A DNA stretch of 19,620 nucleotides from an archaeon (GTDB lineage Archaea; B1Sed10-29; WALL01). Made by a program: the position numbers and the translations under genes. The stretch spans positions 1-19,620 of the forward strand of contig JAUVIW010000007.1 of NCBI GenBank assembly GCA_030592525.1, in the 5' to 3' direction. This document shows positions 1-7,045 of this stretch, one piece after another. The notes below the pieces were generated by a model. The model was not told where the DNA came from. It did not search any database and worked only from the letters and a program-made list of their open reading frames with translations. The number at the start of each line of letters is the position of its first letter. Within the stretch, counting starts at the first letter, position 1.

Positions 1-46
1 ACCTCAAAATCAGGATGTCCTGCCTGTCAGCGGTTTTATTGTCCAT
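1..46 (-). CDS. Start of an unidentified gene, cut by left edge
   Basis: A reading frame begins with ATG at 46 and runs off the left edge, giving 15 codons (MDNKTADRQDILILR). The start is supported by a Shine-Dalgarno-like GAGGTG (read on the minus strand, positions 55-60) eight bases upstream of the ATG, and by an AT-rich TATA-like stretch further upstream at about 83-92. It follows the prenyltransferase gene on the same strand after a 73-base gap. Too little is present to name a product. The call rests only on the start signals and the charged, protein-like N-terminus. Confidence 0.45.
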   Translation of the reverse strand, partial: MDNKTADRQDILILR

Positions 47-82
47 TTGTCCAGCACCTCGGATTCTTTTTTGGGGCTGGAC

Positions 83-92
83 AACTTTTTAA
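83..92 (-). promoter_or_regulatory. TATA-like box for the left-edge gene
   Basis: Minus-strand GGATTAAAAA lies about 42 bases upstream of the ATG at 46. That would give a leader of roughly 15 bases, enough to include the GAGGTG ribosome-binding site. Confidence 0.35.
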
Positions 93-119
93 TCCTTTCG
101 GAATATTTTGCTCAAATGT

Positions 120-953
120 TCAGATAAGGGCTGTTGCGAACCCAATAAGTGCTATGGCTTGCAGGGCTTTGATTATCTGGGCATAAGCGTGGAATTTCTT
201 GCTCTTTTTCTGGAAAACAGCCGAGAACGCTATTCCCAGGAAGCATGCGTCCATGAGCCCTATAACCAACAGGTATTCCAGGCCCATGATGCCCAGGAAG
301 AACGGTACCGGCGTCACTGCAACAGCAACCACAAGCAGCATCCCGGCTATCGCGGCCGACGGCACAACTCCTTCCTTGAGCGGCAGTGTCTCTCGGTGCC
401 CCTTGTCCGCTTTCATGTCCTCGATATCCTTGTATATCTCTCTCGCCCATGTGGAGTAGAACGCGAGTAATGCCAGGATGACAACAGCCGGTGATCCCAC
501 AGAACCTGTAACAGCCTCACCGAAGACAAATGCGAGCCCGGTGCTTGCCGCGACAACCGCGTTCCCGATGAACTTCTTCTTGCTCGTGGTCTCGGCATAT
601 GTGTACAGCAAGGCACTCGCGATAATCGCTATCCCCAGGACCAGGGTGTTCACCATCCCTGCCAACCCAATGCCGACGATGAACAAGGCAATCGACACCA
701 GCAAGGCGTGCTTCGCCGGTATCTTCCCTGACGGTATCGGCCGGTGCGGCTTGTTCTTCTTGTCAATGGCTCGGTCGAAGAAGTCGTTCGCGACCATTCC
801 CGCTGAGAGTATCATGAACGCCGATGTGCACGCAAGCACAACGTCCACTGGCAGCGCTATTGTCTTCGTGGCCAGCGCGTACCCGAGCCACACCGCAACA
901 ATAGCCATTACTCCGTTGAACGGCCGTAGCATCGTGAACCAGTGCTTCACCAT
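120..953 (-). CDS. UbiA-family prenyltransferase, likely DGGGP synthase
   Basis: This 277-aa polytopic membrane protein belongs to the UbiA family. The archaeal role is transfer of a geranylgeranyl group to geranylgeranylglyceryl phosphate, the second ether bond of archaeal membrane lipids. Two Asp-rich motifs that bind Mg-diphosphate are visible: NDFFDRAID (residues 56-64), followed by KPHRPIPSG, and DIEDMKAD (176-183), followed by HRETLP. About eight hydrophobic segments fill the rest, as expected for the family. The ATG at 953 is preceded by a TATA box (976-985) at 27 bp, so the mRNA is probably leaderless. That promoter abuts the outer repeat of hairpin element A. UbiA members also act on quinones and hemes, so substrate specificity is inferred from the archaeal setting. 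Confidence 0.85.
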   Translation of the reverse strand: MVKHWFTMLRPFNGVMAIVAVWLGYALATKTIALPVDVVLACTSAFMILSAGMVANDFFDRAIDKKNKPHRPIPSGKIPAKHALLVSIALFIVGIGLAGMVNTLVLGIAIIASALLYTYAETTSKKKFIGNAVVAASTGLAFVFGEAVTGSVGSPAVVILALLAFYSTWAREIYKDIEDMKADKGHRETLPLKEGVVPSAAIAGMLLVVAVAVTPVPFFLGIMGLEYLLVIGLMDACFLGIAFSAVFQKKSKKFHAYAQIIKALQAIALIGFATALI

Positions 954-975
954 ACTTCTTAGAGTGGCAACTATA

Positions 976-985
976 CGTTATTAAG
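976..985 (-). promoter_or_regulatory. TATA box of the UbiA gene
   Basis: Minus-strand CTTAATAACG is centred 27 bp upstream of the ATG at 953, matching leaderless archaeal transcription. It sits directly beside the outer target repeat of element A (987-1005). Confidence 0.55.
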
Positions 986-986
986 T

Positions 987-1178
987 TAATGGTGCTCCCG
1001 GCGGGTTCGTACCGACCTTTTTGCGCCTTTGGTGCAAAAGCTCGACCAAAAACAGCGCCGTAGGCGCTTGTGCGTTCCGGAATGGAACGCAATATTGTAT
1101 CCGTCAACGCTTTTTCGCCTTCAGCGAAAAAGGGTTGTGTTACCATCGTCGAACGAGGGTAATGGTGCTCCCGGCGGG
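987..1178 (-). mobile_element. Hairpin element A at the 3' end of tRNA-Glu
   Basis: Element A occupies 1006-1159 between two exact 19-bp copies of TAATGGTGCTCCCGGCGGG (987-1005 and 1160-1178). The second copy is the 3' end of tRNA-Glu itself. Read on the minus strand from the tRNA, it contains hairpin 1 (1106-1136, nine-pair core with a T5/A5 tract plus an AAC/GTT clamp), an AT-rich spacer, hairpin 2 (1073-1089, CGTTCC/GGAACG), hairpin 3 (1054-1068, AGCGCC/GGCGCT) followed by T5, and hairpin 4 (1016-1040). Copy A has an extra small hairpin next to the tRNA (TTACC/GGTAA). The outer arms of hairpins 1 and 4 resemble each other as inverted ends. The same order occurs in elements B, C and D. No protein for mobility is encoded. 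I infer a non-autonomous mobile element that duplicates its target. Confidence 0.75.
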
Positions 1179-1240
1179 ATTTGAACCCACGTCGCAAGCT
1201 CGAGAAGCTCGTATCCTTAACCGGACTAGACTACGGGAGC
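1163..1240 (-). tRNA. tRNA-Glu (CUC), CCA encoded
   Basis: A full cloverleaf can be drawn. The acceptor is GCTCCCG/CGGGAGC, the D stem GTCT/GGAT, the anticodon stem CGAGC/GCTTG around loop TTCTCGA (anticodon CUC), and the T arm GTGGG-TTCAAAT-CCCGC. The discriminator is A and CCA is encoded (1163-1165). There is no intron. A TATA-like box at 1269-1278 lies about 33 bp upstream. The 3' end forms one target repeat of element A. Confidence 0.93.
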
Positions 1241-1268
1241 ACTAATGCGTAATGTTTTTCCTGCGCTG

Positions 1269-1278
1269 CTTAATTAGC
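1269..1278 (-). promoter_or_regulatory. TATA box of tRNA-Glu
   Basis: Minus-strand GCTAATTAAG is centred 33 bp upstream of the tRNA 5' end and overlaps the stop codon of the preceding gene. Similar spacing is seen at the other tRNA genes here. Confidence 0.45.
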
Positions 1279-2704
1279 GTTTCGGCTCAAATTTTGGCCT
1301 GTACCTCTTGGCGTGCTCTTTTACTGACTTGTGCACGAAATTTGAGTTAGTTGACGGGATCACCGTATCCAGGTACCTCACGAGGTTTTCCTCGTCATGG
1401 TTGTGCAGGAATATGTTGTTCAGCGTGTTTTTCACGGACTTGTCCTTTGTGAGCTTGTCGATGTAGTTCCTTTGGAACGCGTCCTTGGCACATTTCATCC
1501 ACTCGGCCTCGCGCCTTTTCTCAACCACTGCTTTGCTGGCGTTCTCGTTTGGCATCGTGACCCTGACTTTTTTGTGGTATCTTGATGCCTCATTATACAT
1601 GCCGTGGAGCACTGCCTTGCTCACTATGCCAAGATACGGGATGTTTTTCATGTTGTGTAGCTCTAGCTCGTTGTCGGTGATAGCGTTTACAGTGCTCTCA
1701 AACTTTGTTTTTTCGTGGTGTGGCGTGTCTTTTCTTGAGTTCAGCCGGTGAAAATTATCAATCACGTCACTGGGATCGACTCCGGGCTCTGTCTTGAGAT
1801 AGATGTTGTAGGCAAGCGGCTCCATCCACTCGAACTTCTTGTGCTCGAAATCGTGCAGCCCGTTGAAGTTCCCCCCCATTTGGCTGGCCCACTTCTCGAA
1901 CCTTTGCCTTGCAAAGCTCTCTGCGAGTGCGGGGCCTCTCACGCGCTTGCCGTGTTCGGCAGGATGCTCTTCGTCGACTGGCTGCCTTCTTTCCTCTTCT
2001 CTTAGCATGCAGTCGTACAGCGAATGCCCAAACGCACCCAGCCCATCCACGTTCTTGTAGTTTTCCCCGATATTTTTCTTAAGGGCTTTTTCCGCGTACT
2101 TCGCACGGTCGTGGTAATAGTCCTCGTTCTTTCCGAGCACCGGGTGTTCCCTTAGCTCGCGGATGAGTTCGTAGTACATTTTGTCTCCGGTGTGCTGGTT
2201 GCCTTTGTTCAGCCAGTGCGTGACGAACCATGCAACGGCTTTTCTGTCGTGGTGGTTCTCGTCGAACGATTCCAGCAGGCTTTTCGCTTCCGGGTTATTG
2301 AACTCCCTCAAGTAAACGTGATAAAGGTTCTCAAGCGCTGTATCCTCTATCTTGTCATCGCCGTGGTACTCCATTTCCTCGTGCGCTTGTTTCAGCATCT
2401 TCGAAAAGGGTATGCTAAGAATCGCTGGCAGGTGCTGTGACTCTATGCCCTGGCTCCGGAGTAGCTCCCTCACAAGGCTTATTTCGTGGTTTGTTTTCTC
2501 AAGCTCTGCCTGGAACTTGGCTTCTTTGAGCTTTTTCGCCTTTGCGGTTCTCTCATAATCCTTGCGCTGTTTCTCTTCCCTATCTTTTTTCTTTTGCTTG
2601 CGCTCTCTGTTCTTTTCATTCCTTCGCGCCTGTTTCATTCTCGCTTCTTCGCCGGCTTTCTGGCGCGACCCCTCGTACCTGTTTCTTCTGTCCCAACTGT
2701 CCAT
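1274..2704 (-). CDS. Highly charged coiled-coil protein, unknown
   Basis: I do not recognise this 476-aa protein. Residues about 10-75 are almost entirely Lys, Arg, Glu and Gln, a likely long charged helix or coiled coil. The rest is hydrophilic, rich in His, Asn and aromatic residues, with many predicted helices and no signal peptide or membrane segment. It is therefore probably cytoplasmic. The basic N-terminus could bind nucleic acid or a ribosome, but nothing proves it. The start at 2704 is favoured because minus-strand GATTTAAAG, centred about 30 bp upstream, makes a good TATA box. That box overlaps the stop codon region of the surface-protein gene, 33 bp away. Translation across all 476 codons is continuous, with codon use like its neighbours. 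Confidence 0.75.
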   Translation of the reverse strand: MDSWDRRNRYEGSRQKAGEEARMKQARRNEKNRERKQKKKDREEKQRKDYERTAKAKKLKEAKFQAELEKTNHEISLVRELLRSQGIESQHLPAILSIPFSKMLKQAHEEMEYHGDDKIEDTALENLYHVYLREFNNPEAKSLLESFDENHHDRKAVAWFVTHWLNKGNQHTGDKMYYELIRELREHPVLGKNEDYYHDRAKYAEKALKKNIGENYKNVDGLGAFGHSLYDCMLREEERRQPVDEEHPAEHGKRVRGPALAESFARQRFEKWASQMGGNFNGLHDFEHKKFEWMEPLAYNIYLKTEPGVDPSDVIDNFHRLNSRKDTPHHEKTKFESTVNAITDNELELHNMKNIPYLGIVSKAVLHGMYNEASRYHKKVRVTMPNENASKAVVEKRREAEWMKCAKDAFQRNYIDKLTKDKSVKNTLNNIFLHNHDEENLVRYLDTVIPSTNSNFVHKSVKEHAKRYRPKFEPKR

Positions 2705-2730
2705 CTTAGTACTATTTAGGCGCTATCCGG

Positions 2731-2739
2731 CTTTAAATC
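2731..2739 (-). promoter_or_regulatory. TATA box of the charged-protein gene
   Basis: TTTAAA (2732-2737) is centred 30 bp upstream of the ATG at 2704. It lies at the 3' end of the upstream surface-protein gene, whose TGA is at 2738-2740. Confidence 0.5.
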
Positions 2740-5700
2740 ACTTTTCATACCACTTGCGCTTCGCGGCTTTTTTCGCTGCGAATCCCAGGGCAAGCAGTGA
2801 CATGAGTGCGAGCAATGCGGCAAGCCCTGTGTAGAACTGCCCTTTGTCCACGTCTTCCGGCGACGGCAGCGTGAGGAGCCCTGTCATCGGCCCAACTGCT
2901 GGCACCGGCTCTCCACTAGGCAGTATCACTGGCTCCGGCTCCACTGGTATCTCAGGTACTGTGGGCTCCTTGATGAACAGGACGACGGGCTTGTCCAGGC
3001 GCTCGACGAGCACGTGGTCAACGAACTTGCCGACTGTGTAGTCGTTCTCCCATATGTCCCCCGAGCCCACTGTTGCCTCGAACCCTATCACCGGGTCATT
3101 CAACAGCACGACGCTTGGCTTGCTCCTTAGCACTTCGTCCGCGCTCTCCGCGAACTCCTTGGGCACGAAGTCAACGAAAAGGACTTTTGCTTCTTCGGTC
3201 ATGTGGCTCCTTGTCTTAAGGCTCCACGTAGTCCTGGTGTTCGGGAAGTCGAATGAGTAGTCCCTTGCCGCGGAGAAGTCTGCGCAGTGTTCCGCGGTTG
3301 CTTCGGCGTCATACCTGTCTCCGAGGTAGAACTTTCCGAGTGACGCGAGGTCTGTGTCGAGCCCGCACATGTCCGCGTACCTTTTTATCCCAACAACTTT
3401 CGATTCAAGCGTGTCGTCGAACAGGTCAATGACCATTGTGCTTGAGCCGCTGCCCCCTCCGCCTGAGGAGCCTCCTCCCCCGCCCCCACCGCCGCCTCCG
3501 GGCGGTGCTGCTGGCGCGGTCGGCGTCGCACTAACCGTATTTACTGTTGTGTTGTAGTTCCCGTTGCAGTCATACGGCACCACAGCGAAGTAGTACGGTG
3601 TCCCTGCTGTCAGCCCTCCGTTTGCCCATGATGTCGTGCTTGCTGCCAGTGTCGCCACAATAGTGGCGTTCACTGTGCTTGCAAAGTCAGTGGTGTTCCT
3701 GTAAACATTGTACCCGCACACGTCCGCTTCTGTGCTCGCGTTCCACGCGATTGTCACTTGCTGCACCCCTGCCGTCGCCGTGACTGCCGTGGCCTGTGCT
3801 GGTGGCGTTGAGTCGGCGACCGTGAACCATGACACATTGTTCGCCGTGTTCCCCGCGCCATCCGCTACAGCGGAGTTCAGGTAATACGTCCCGTTCGCGA
3901 GCGTCCTTGTGCCATTGGCACCCCACACACCAATGACCTGGTTCGCCTCAAGCAGGGTCCCGTTACCGTAGTGGAATGGGTAATCAAGCGTATCCACCTG
4001 CTCTGTTGCTGTTATGTTGAATGCAATAACCGAGTCAGCGAAGTTCGTGGCGTTGGCCGGAACCACGCTAGCGAACCCCGGTGCCGCAGTGTCAATCGTA
4101 ACATTCGCCACCGCGCTCGTTGTTGTGAATGCCGCGCCGTCGACGCATGTCACATTCACGCTGTGCGTGCCGTCGGGCATCACCACAGTCGTCGTCGCGT
4201 TCGCCGTCCCCGCACTCAGGCTCATTGACCCGTTGACCCACGCGGTCGTGTTGTACCAGCACTTCTGCACTCCCGTGCCTGGGTCTGAGTACGTAGCATT
4301 AATGTTCAGCCCTATGTTGGTGTTCGTTGGGCTCGCTGGCGTTATCACAGGCGTGCCGACAGTGGGCCCCATGCTGTCAACAATGAATGACACTGACGCG
4401 CTAGTTGCGTTTTTACCTGCGAGGTCGATGCATGTCACGTTTATTTCGTAGTTGTTGTCCGTCAGATTAAACTCTGTGGTGCTAAGCATGCTATTGTTAA
4501 TTGAACCGATTGCTGTGTAAGTGTTGTTCAGCGTGTAGCCGCAACTCATGTTGGGCGCGATGTCGTCCGTGGCAGTGAATTTCAGGTAAACGCTGCTGTT
4601 GGTGTAATTAGTGCTTGTGGGTGATGTTACCGCTATCACTGGCGCCGTGCCGTCAACCCAGTACCCTGCCTCTGACTGGTTCCAGTTGCCCGCCGTGTCG
4701 TTCGCCGTCACGTTCACAACGTAGTATCCTGCTGTCGTGTTTGCGTACGTCGCGACGTATGGCCCGGTGCCAGTTGTCGGCACCATCATGCCGTTGACAT
4801 AGGTGCTTACATTGTCTAGGCTCGTGTCCGTAACATTGCTTGTCACGCCTATGCTCTGCGTTGAGTTGATGTACCCGTTCGTCGCGTTGAGCGCTATCAC
4901 AATCTGCGGCGGTATCGCGTCCACCATGAACCACACTGTTTCGCTCGAGTTCGTGTTCCCCGCGACGTCCGCGCAAGTTGCGTAGACAGAGAATGTTCCG
5001 TCCCCCAGCGCAAGCGCCGTGCTGTTTGCGGTGTTGTCCGCTATCGGCCCTATCACTGTTTCCATCCCGTTTAGCGTGTAGTTGCAGTCCATCGTTGCAG
5101 AGGCGGTGTCCCTCGCGGTCACCGTGAGCGTGATTGCTCCTGTGTTGTAAGTGGTGTTGGTCGGCGAGCTAATGCTGACACTGAACGGCTTGTCCACATC
5201 AACTGTGAAGTTCCATGTGATGCTTGCCGTGTTTCCTAGGCCGTCCGTGGCGTTCGCCCACACAGTAACATAACTCGTGTTCCCGAAATATTGTGATGGT
5301 GTGTGCCACCAGCATGCTGTGTGGCCGTTAGTTATTGCGGTTGTGTTTCTATTTGATTCTGTGTTATTGCCTGGCCCATCAATCCACGAGCTCGTGCTCA
5401 CACGCATCCACACAGAGCTTGCTGTCACTCCCGCACTGTCCGTGATGTCGACGCAAGTCAGCGGCGTTGTGTCCTGTGTGTACCCGCCGGCTATCGGCAG
5501 GAAGTTGCTGAACGCTGGCCCTGTTGCATCAATGCTGAACGTGCTCGTGCCGTCCCACCCGAAGTTATCCACTGTGTCGTTCGCCGTGACATTGACGGTG
5601 TAACTGTCCTCAGTCGAGTTGGTTGTCCACGTCGCCGTGAACGTGTCATCACTTGTGTTGCTGGCTGCGAGCTGCATCGCGCCTATCATTATAGTAACAT

Positions 5701-6181
5701 TATCCACGCCCGTTGTCGCGTCGTCGACCGTCGCGGTGATGAGCAGTGTTTGCCCCGGGCTCAGTGACGACGCGTTTATCACCACGCTGATTGTGGGCGC
5801 TGCGTTGTCCACTGTGAGCAGCACTGACCCTGCGCTGCCGTCATTGTCGAGGTCCGCGCTCACATTGACGCTTGCGTAATCACTGCTCGCATTGATTGCT
5901 GTCCCTTCAGCGCTGGCCGCGCTGAGCGTGACATTGCCCCTGTATATGCCTCCGCCGAACGAGGGCAGCGAGAAGTTGACGCCCACGGCGTCATCGCTGC
6001 TGAACGCGCTCGCGTTCGTGTGGCTTGCGCCTGCCACGATGGCCTGGACATAGGCCACATCACCCTGCGTGAATGTGGTCGCTGGCGTGGAGTAGCCTGA
6101 GTCTGAATAAGTGGTTATTACGTCAGCTGCCGCGAAGCCTGCTGCGATTATCAAGAGCACTAGTAGTGGGATGTATTTCAT
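2738..6181 (-). CDS. Giant surface protein, Ig-like and FN3 domains
   Basis: This 1147-aa exported protein has an N-terminal signal peptide (MKYIPLLVLLIIAAGFAAA). It then has about eight Ig-like modules, most opening with variants of D-x-x-x-P. One fibronectin type III domain lies at about 795-888, a Gly/Ser linker at 895-914, and a compact domain of about 155 aa at 916-1071. A Pro/Glu-rich stalk (1072-1113) leads to a C-terminal membrane helix (about 1116-1136) and a basic tail. N-x-S/T sequons are very frequent, so heavy N-glycosylation is likely. The architecture suggests a cell-surface adhesin or S-layer-like protein anchored at its C-terminus. The ATG at 6181 is chosen over an in-frame GTG at 6190 because that GTG lies inside the AAAGGTG ribosome-binding site. 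The specific ligand is unknown. Confidence 0.85.
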   Translation of the reverse strand: MKYIPLLVLLIIAAGFAAADVITTYSDSGYSTPATTFTQGDVAYVQAIVAGASHTNASAFSSDDAVGVNFSLPSFGGGIYRGNVTLSAASAEGTAINASSDYASVNVSADLDNDGSAGSVLLTVDNAAPTISVVINASSLSPGQTLLITATVDDATTGVDNVTIMIGAMQLAASNTSDDTFTATWTTNSTEDSYTVNVTANDTVDNFGWDGTSTFSIDATGPAFSNFLPIAGGYTQDTTPLTCVDITDSAGVTASSVWMRVSTSSWIDGPGNNTESNRNTTAITNGHTACWWHTPSQYFGNTSYVTVWANATDGLGNTASITWNFTVDVDKPFSVSISSPTNTTYNTGAITLTVTARDTASATMDCNYTLNGMETVIGPIADNTANSTALALGDGTFSVYATCADVAGNTNSSETVWFMVDAIPPQIVIALNATNGYINSTQSIGVTSNVTDTSLDNVSTYVNGMMVPTTGTGPYVATYANTTAGYYVVNVTANDTAGNWNQSEAGYWVDGTAPVIAVTSPTSTNYTNSSVYLKFTATDDIAPNMSCGYTLNNTYTAIGSINNSMLSTTEFNLTDNNYEINVTCIDLAGKNATSASVSFIVDSMGPTVGTPVITPASPTNTNIGLNINATYSDPGTGVQKCWYNTTAWVNGSMSLSAGTANATTTVVMPDGTHSVNVTCVDGAAFTTTSAVANVTIDTAAPGFASVVPANATNFADSVIAFNITATEQVDTLDYPFHYGNGTLLEANQVIGVWGANGTRTLANGTYYLNSAVADGAGNTANNVSWFTVADSTPPAQATAVTATAGVQQVTIAWNASTEADVCGYNVYRNTTDFASTVNATIVATLAASTTSWANGGLTAGTPYYFAVVPYDCNGNYNTTVNTVSATPTAPAAPPGGGGGGGGGGSSGGGGSGSSTMVIDLFDDTLESKVVGIKRYADMCGLDTDLASLGKFYLGDRYDAEATAEHCADFSAARDYSFDFPNTRTTWSLKTRSHMTEEAKVLFVDFVPKEFAESADEVLRSKPSVVLLNDPVIGFEATVGSGDIWENDYTVGKFVDHVLVERLDKPVVLFIKEPTVPEIPVEPEPVILPSGEPVPAVGPMTGLLTLPSPEDVDKGQFYTGLAALLALMSLLALGFAAKKAAKRKWYEK

Positions 6182-6212
6182 GCTGAGCACCTTTCTTTTA
6201 GTAACTCAATTA

Positions 6213-6224
6213 GCCTTTAAAATG
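6213..6224 (-). promoter_or_regulatory. TATA box of the surface-protein gene
   Basis: Minus-strand CATTTTAAAGGC is centred about 39 bp upstream of the ATG at 6181. The predicted RNA start near 6194 leaves a short leader that contains AAAGGTG. It lies immediately after the stop of the glycosylase gene. Confidence 0.5.
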
Positions 6225-6770
6225 CTATTTGCTTAGGAATGCCGAGCCCTTTATAAAGAACCTGAGTTGCCGGTCTCCGCCCTTGCTCAATCCCACTCTT
6301 CCGCTGCTCCCGATGCCTCTCACGGGGGGTGCGCCATGGATGGTAATAGGCCCCTTCGTGGCGTCAGAGCCCCCCTGCTTCCCTGTGATGCCCATGGCTT
6401 GCGTGAGCTTGGCTGGCCCGTTGCACAGCTGCGCCGACCCGCGCCTCCGCCTCATAACCCCTTCCCCATGGAGGGGCTCCAAGGCCCGGATGAGCACTGC
6501 ACCCGGCTTTCCATGGGCCTCTGTGACCAGGTTCAGCAGCCAGTGCGCGCCATAGCAGAAGTACGTGTACACGGTCCCCGGCTTCTCCCACATCACCTTG
6601 CTCCTTGGCGTGGGCCCGTTGAAAGCGTGGCTTCCCGGGTCCCCTAGGCCGTAGTATGCCTCGGTCTCCACTATCCTGCCTGAGCAAGACCCGCAGCGTA
6701 GCTCCTTGCCAAGTAATTCCTTGGCCACTGTCGTAGTATCCCGTGCGTAGAACTTCCTTGGAAGAATCAT
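6225..6770 (-). CDS. 3-methyladenine/alkyladenine DNA glycosylase (AAG type)
   Basis: This 181-aa protein matches the MPG/AAG family, which removes alkylated and deaminated purines at the start of base excision repair. Landmarks are KELLGKEL near the N-terminus, the catalytic-Glu motif RIVETEAY, DPGSHAFNGPTPRS, the YTYFCYGAHWLLNLV segment, GAVLIRALEPL, and LCNGPAKLTQAMGI. The length is usual for prokaryotic members. The frame stays open 35 codons further upstream, but those codons lie in hairpin element B, and the family N-terminus starts at MILPRKFY, so the ATG at 6770 is chosen. No clear ribosome-binding site or strong TATA box lies in front. Expression may come by readthrough from the tRNA-Val unit or from a weak AT stretch inside the element. 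Confidence 0.88.
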   Translation of the reverse strand: MILPRKFYARDTTTVAKELLGKELRCGSCSGRIVETEAYYGLGDPGSHAFNGPTPRSKVMWEKPGTVYTYFCYGAHWLLNLVTEAHGKPGAVLIRALEPLHGEGVMRRRRGSAQLCNGPAKLTQAMGITGKQGGSDATKGPITIHGAPPVRGIGSSGRVGLSKGGDRQLRFFIKGSAFLSK

Positions 6771-6782
6771 GAATGTGAAAGA

Positions 6783-6947
6783 GTGGGCCCGAGGTGAATT
6801 GTACCGACCTTTTCGCACTTTCGGTGCAAAAGCTCGACCAAAAACCGCGGCGAAGCCGCCCGTGCCCGCGTCCACGCGGGCAAGAGTATATCCGCCAACG
6901 CTTTTTCGCCAGGCAGGCGAAAAAGGGTTGTTGTGGTGGGCCCGAGG
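6783..6947 (-). mobile_element. Hairpin element B at the 3' end of tRNA-Val
   Basis: Element B (6795-6935) lies between two copies of GTGGGCCCGAGG (6783-6794 and 6936-6947). The second copy is the tRNA-Val 3' end. Similarity continues imperfectly for several bases on the inner T-arm side. In tRNA orientation the order is as in copy A: hairpin 1 (6897-6929, ten-pair CTTTTTCGCC/GGCGAAAAAG plus AAC/GTT), AT-rich spacer, hairpin 2 (6865-6880, CCCGCG/CGCGGG), hairpin 3 (6847-6859, GCGGC/GCCGC) with T5 two bases beyond it, and hairpin 4 (6809-6831). The segment from T5 through hairpin 4 to GGTCGGTAC is nearly identical to copy A, while hairpin 2 differs in sequence but still pairs. Confidence 0.75.
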
Positions 6948-7010
6948 AGATTCGAACCCCCGATCTTTACCGTGTGAAGGTAACGTCCTAACCAGCTAGA
7001 CCACGGGCCC
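6934..7010 (-). tRNA. tRNA-Val (CAC), CCA encoded
   Basis: The acceptor is GGGCCCG/CGGGCCC. The D arm is normal, the anticodon stem TTACC/GGTAA encloses loop TTCACAC (anticodon CAC), and the T arm is GGGGG-TTCGAAT-CTCCT with a weakened stem. The discriminator is A, CCA is encoded (6934-6936), and there is no intron. A TATA-like box at 7035-7045 overlaps the MFS stop codon about 30 bp upstream. Confidence 0.92.
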
Positions 7011-7034
7011 ACGGAGCTATCTTTTTGTTAACAT

Positions 7035-7045
7035 CCTTTTAATGC
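7035..7045 (-). promoter_or_regulatory. TATA box of tRNA-Val
   Basis: Minus-strand GCATTAAAAGG is centred about 30 bp upstream of the tRNA 5' end. It overlaps the final codons of the MFS gene. Confidence 0.45.

Noticed and set aside
3354..3557. A plus-strand frame with a proline run opposite the surface-protein gene
   Set aside because: It is the antisense of the poly-Gly linker and has no promoter or start signal of its own.
6771..6935. Element B as a riboswitch controlling the glycosylase gene
   Set aside because: The same structure occurs after other tRNAs and between unrelated genes, with target repeats at each end, so it is not specific to this gene.
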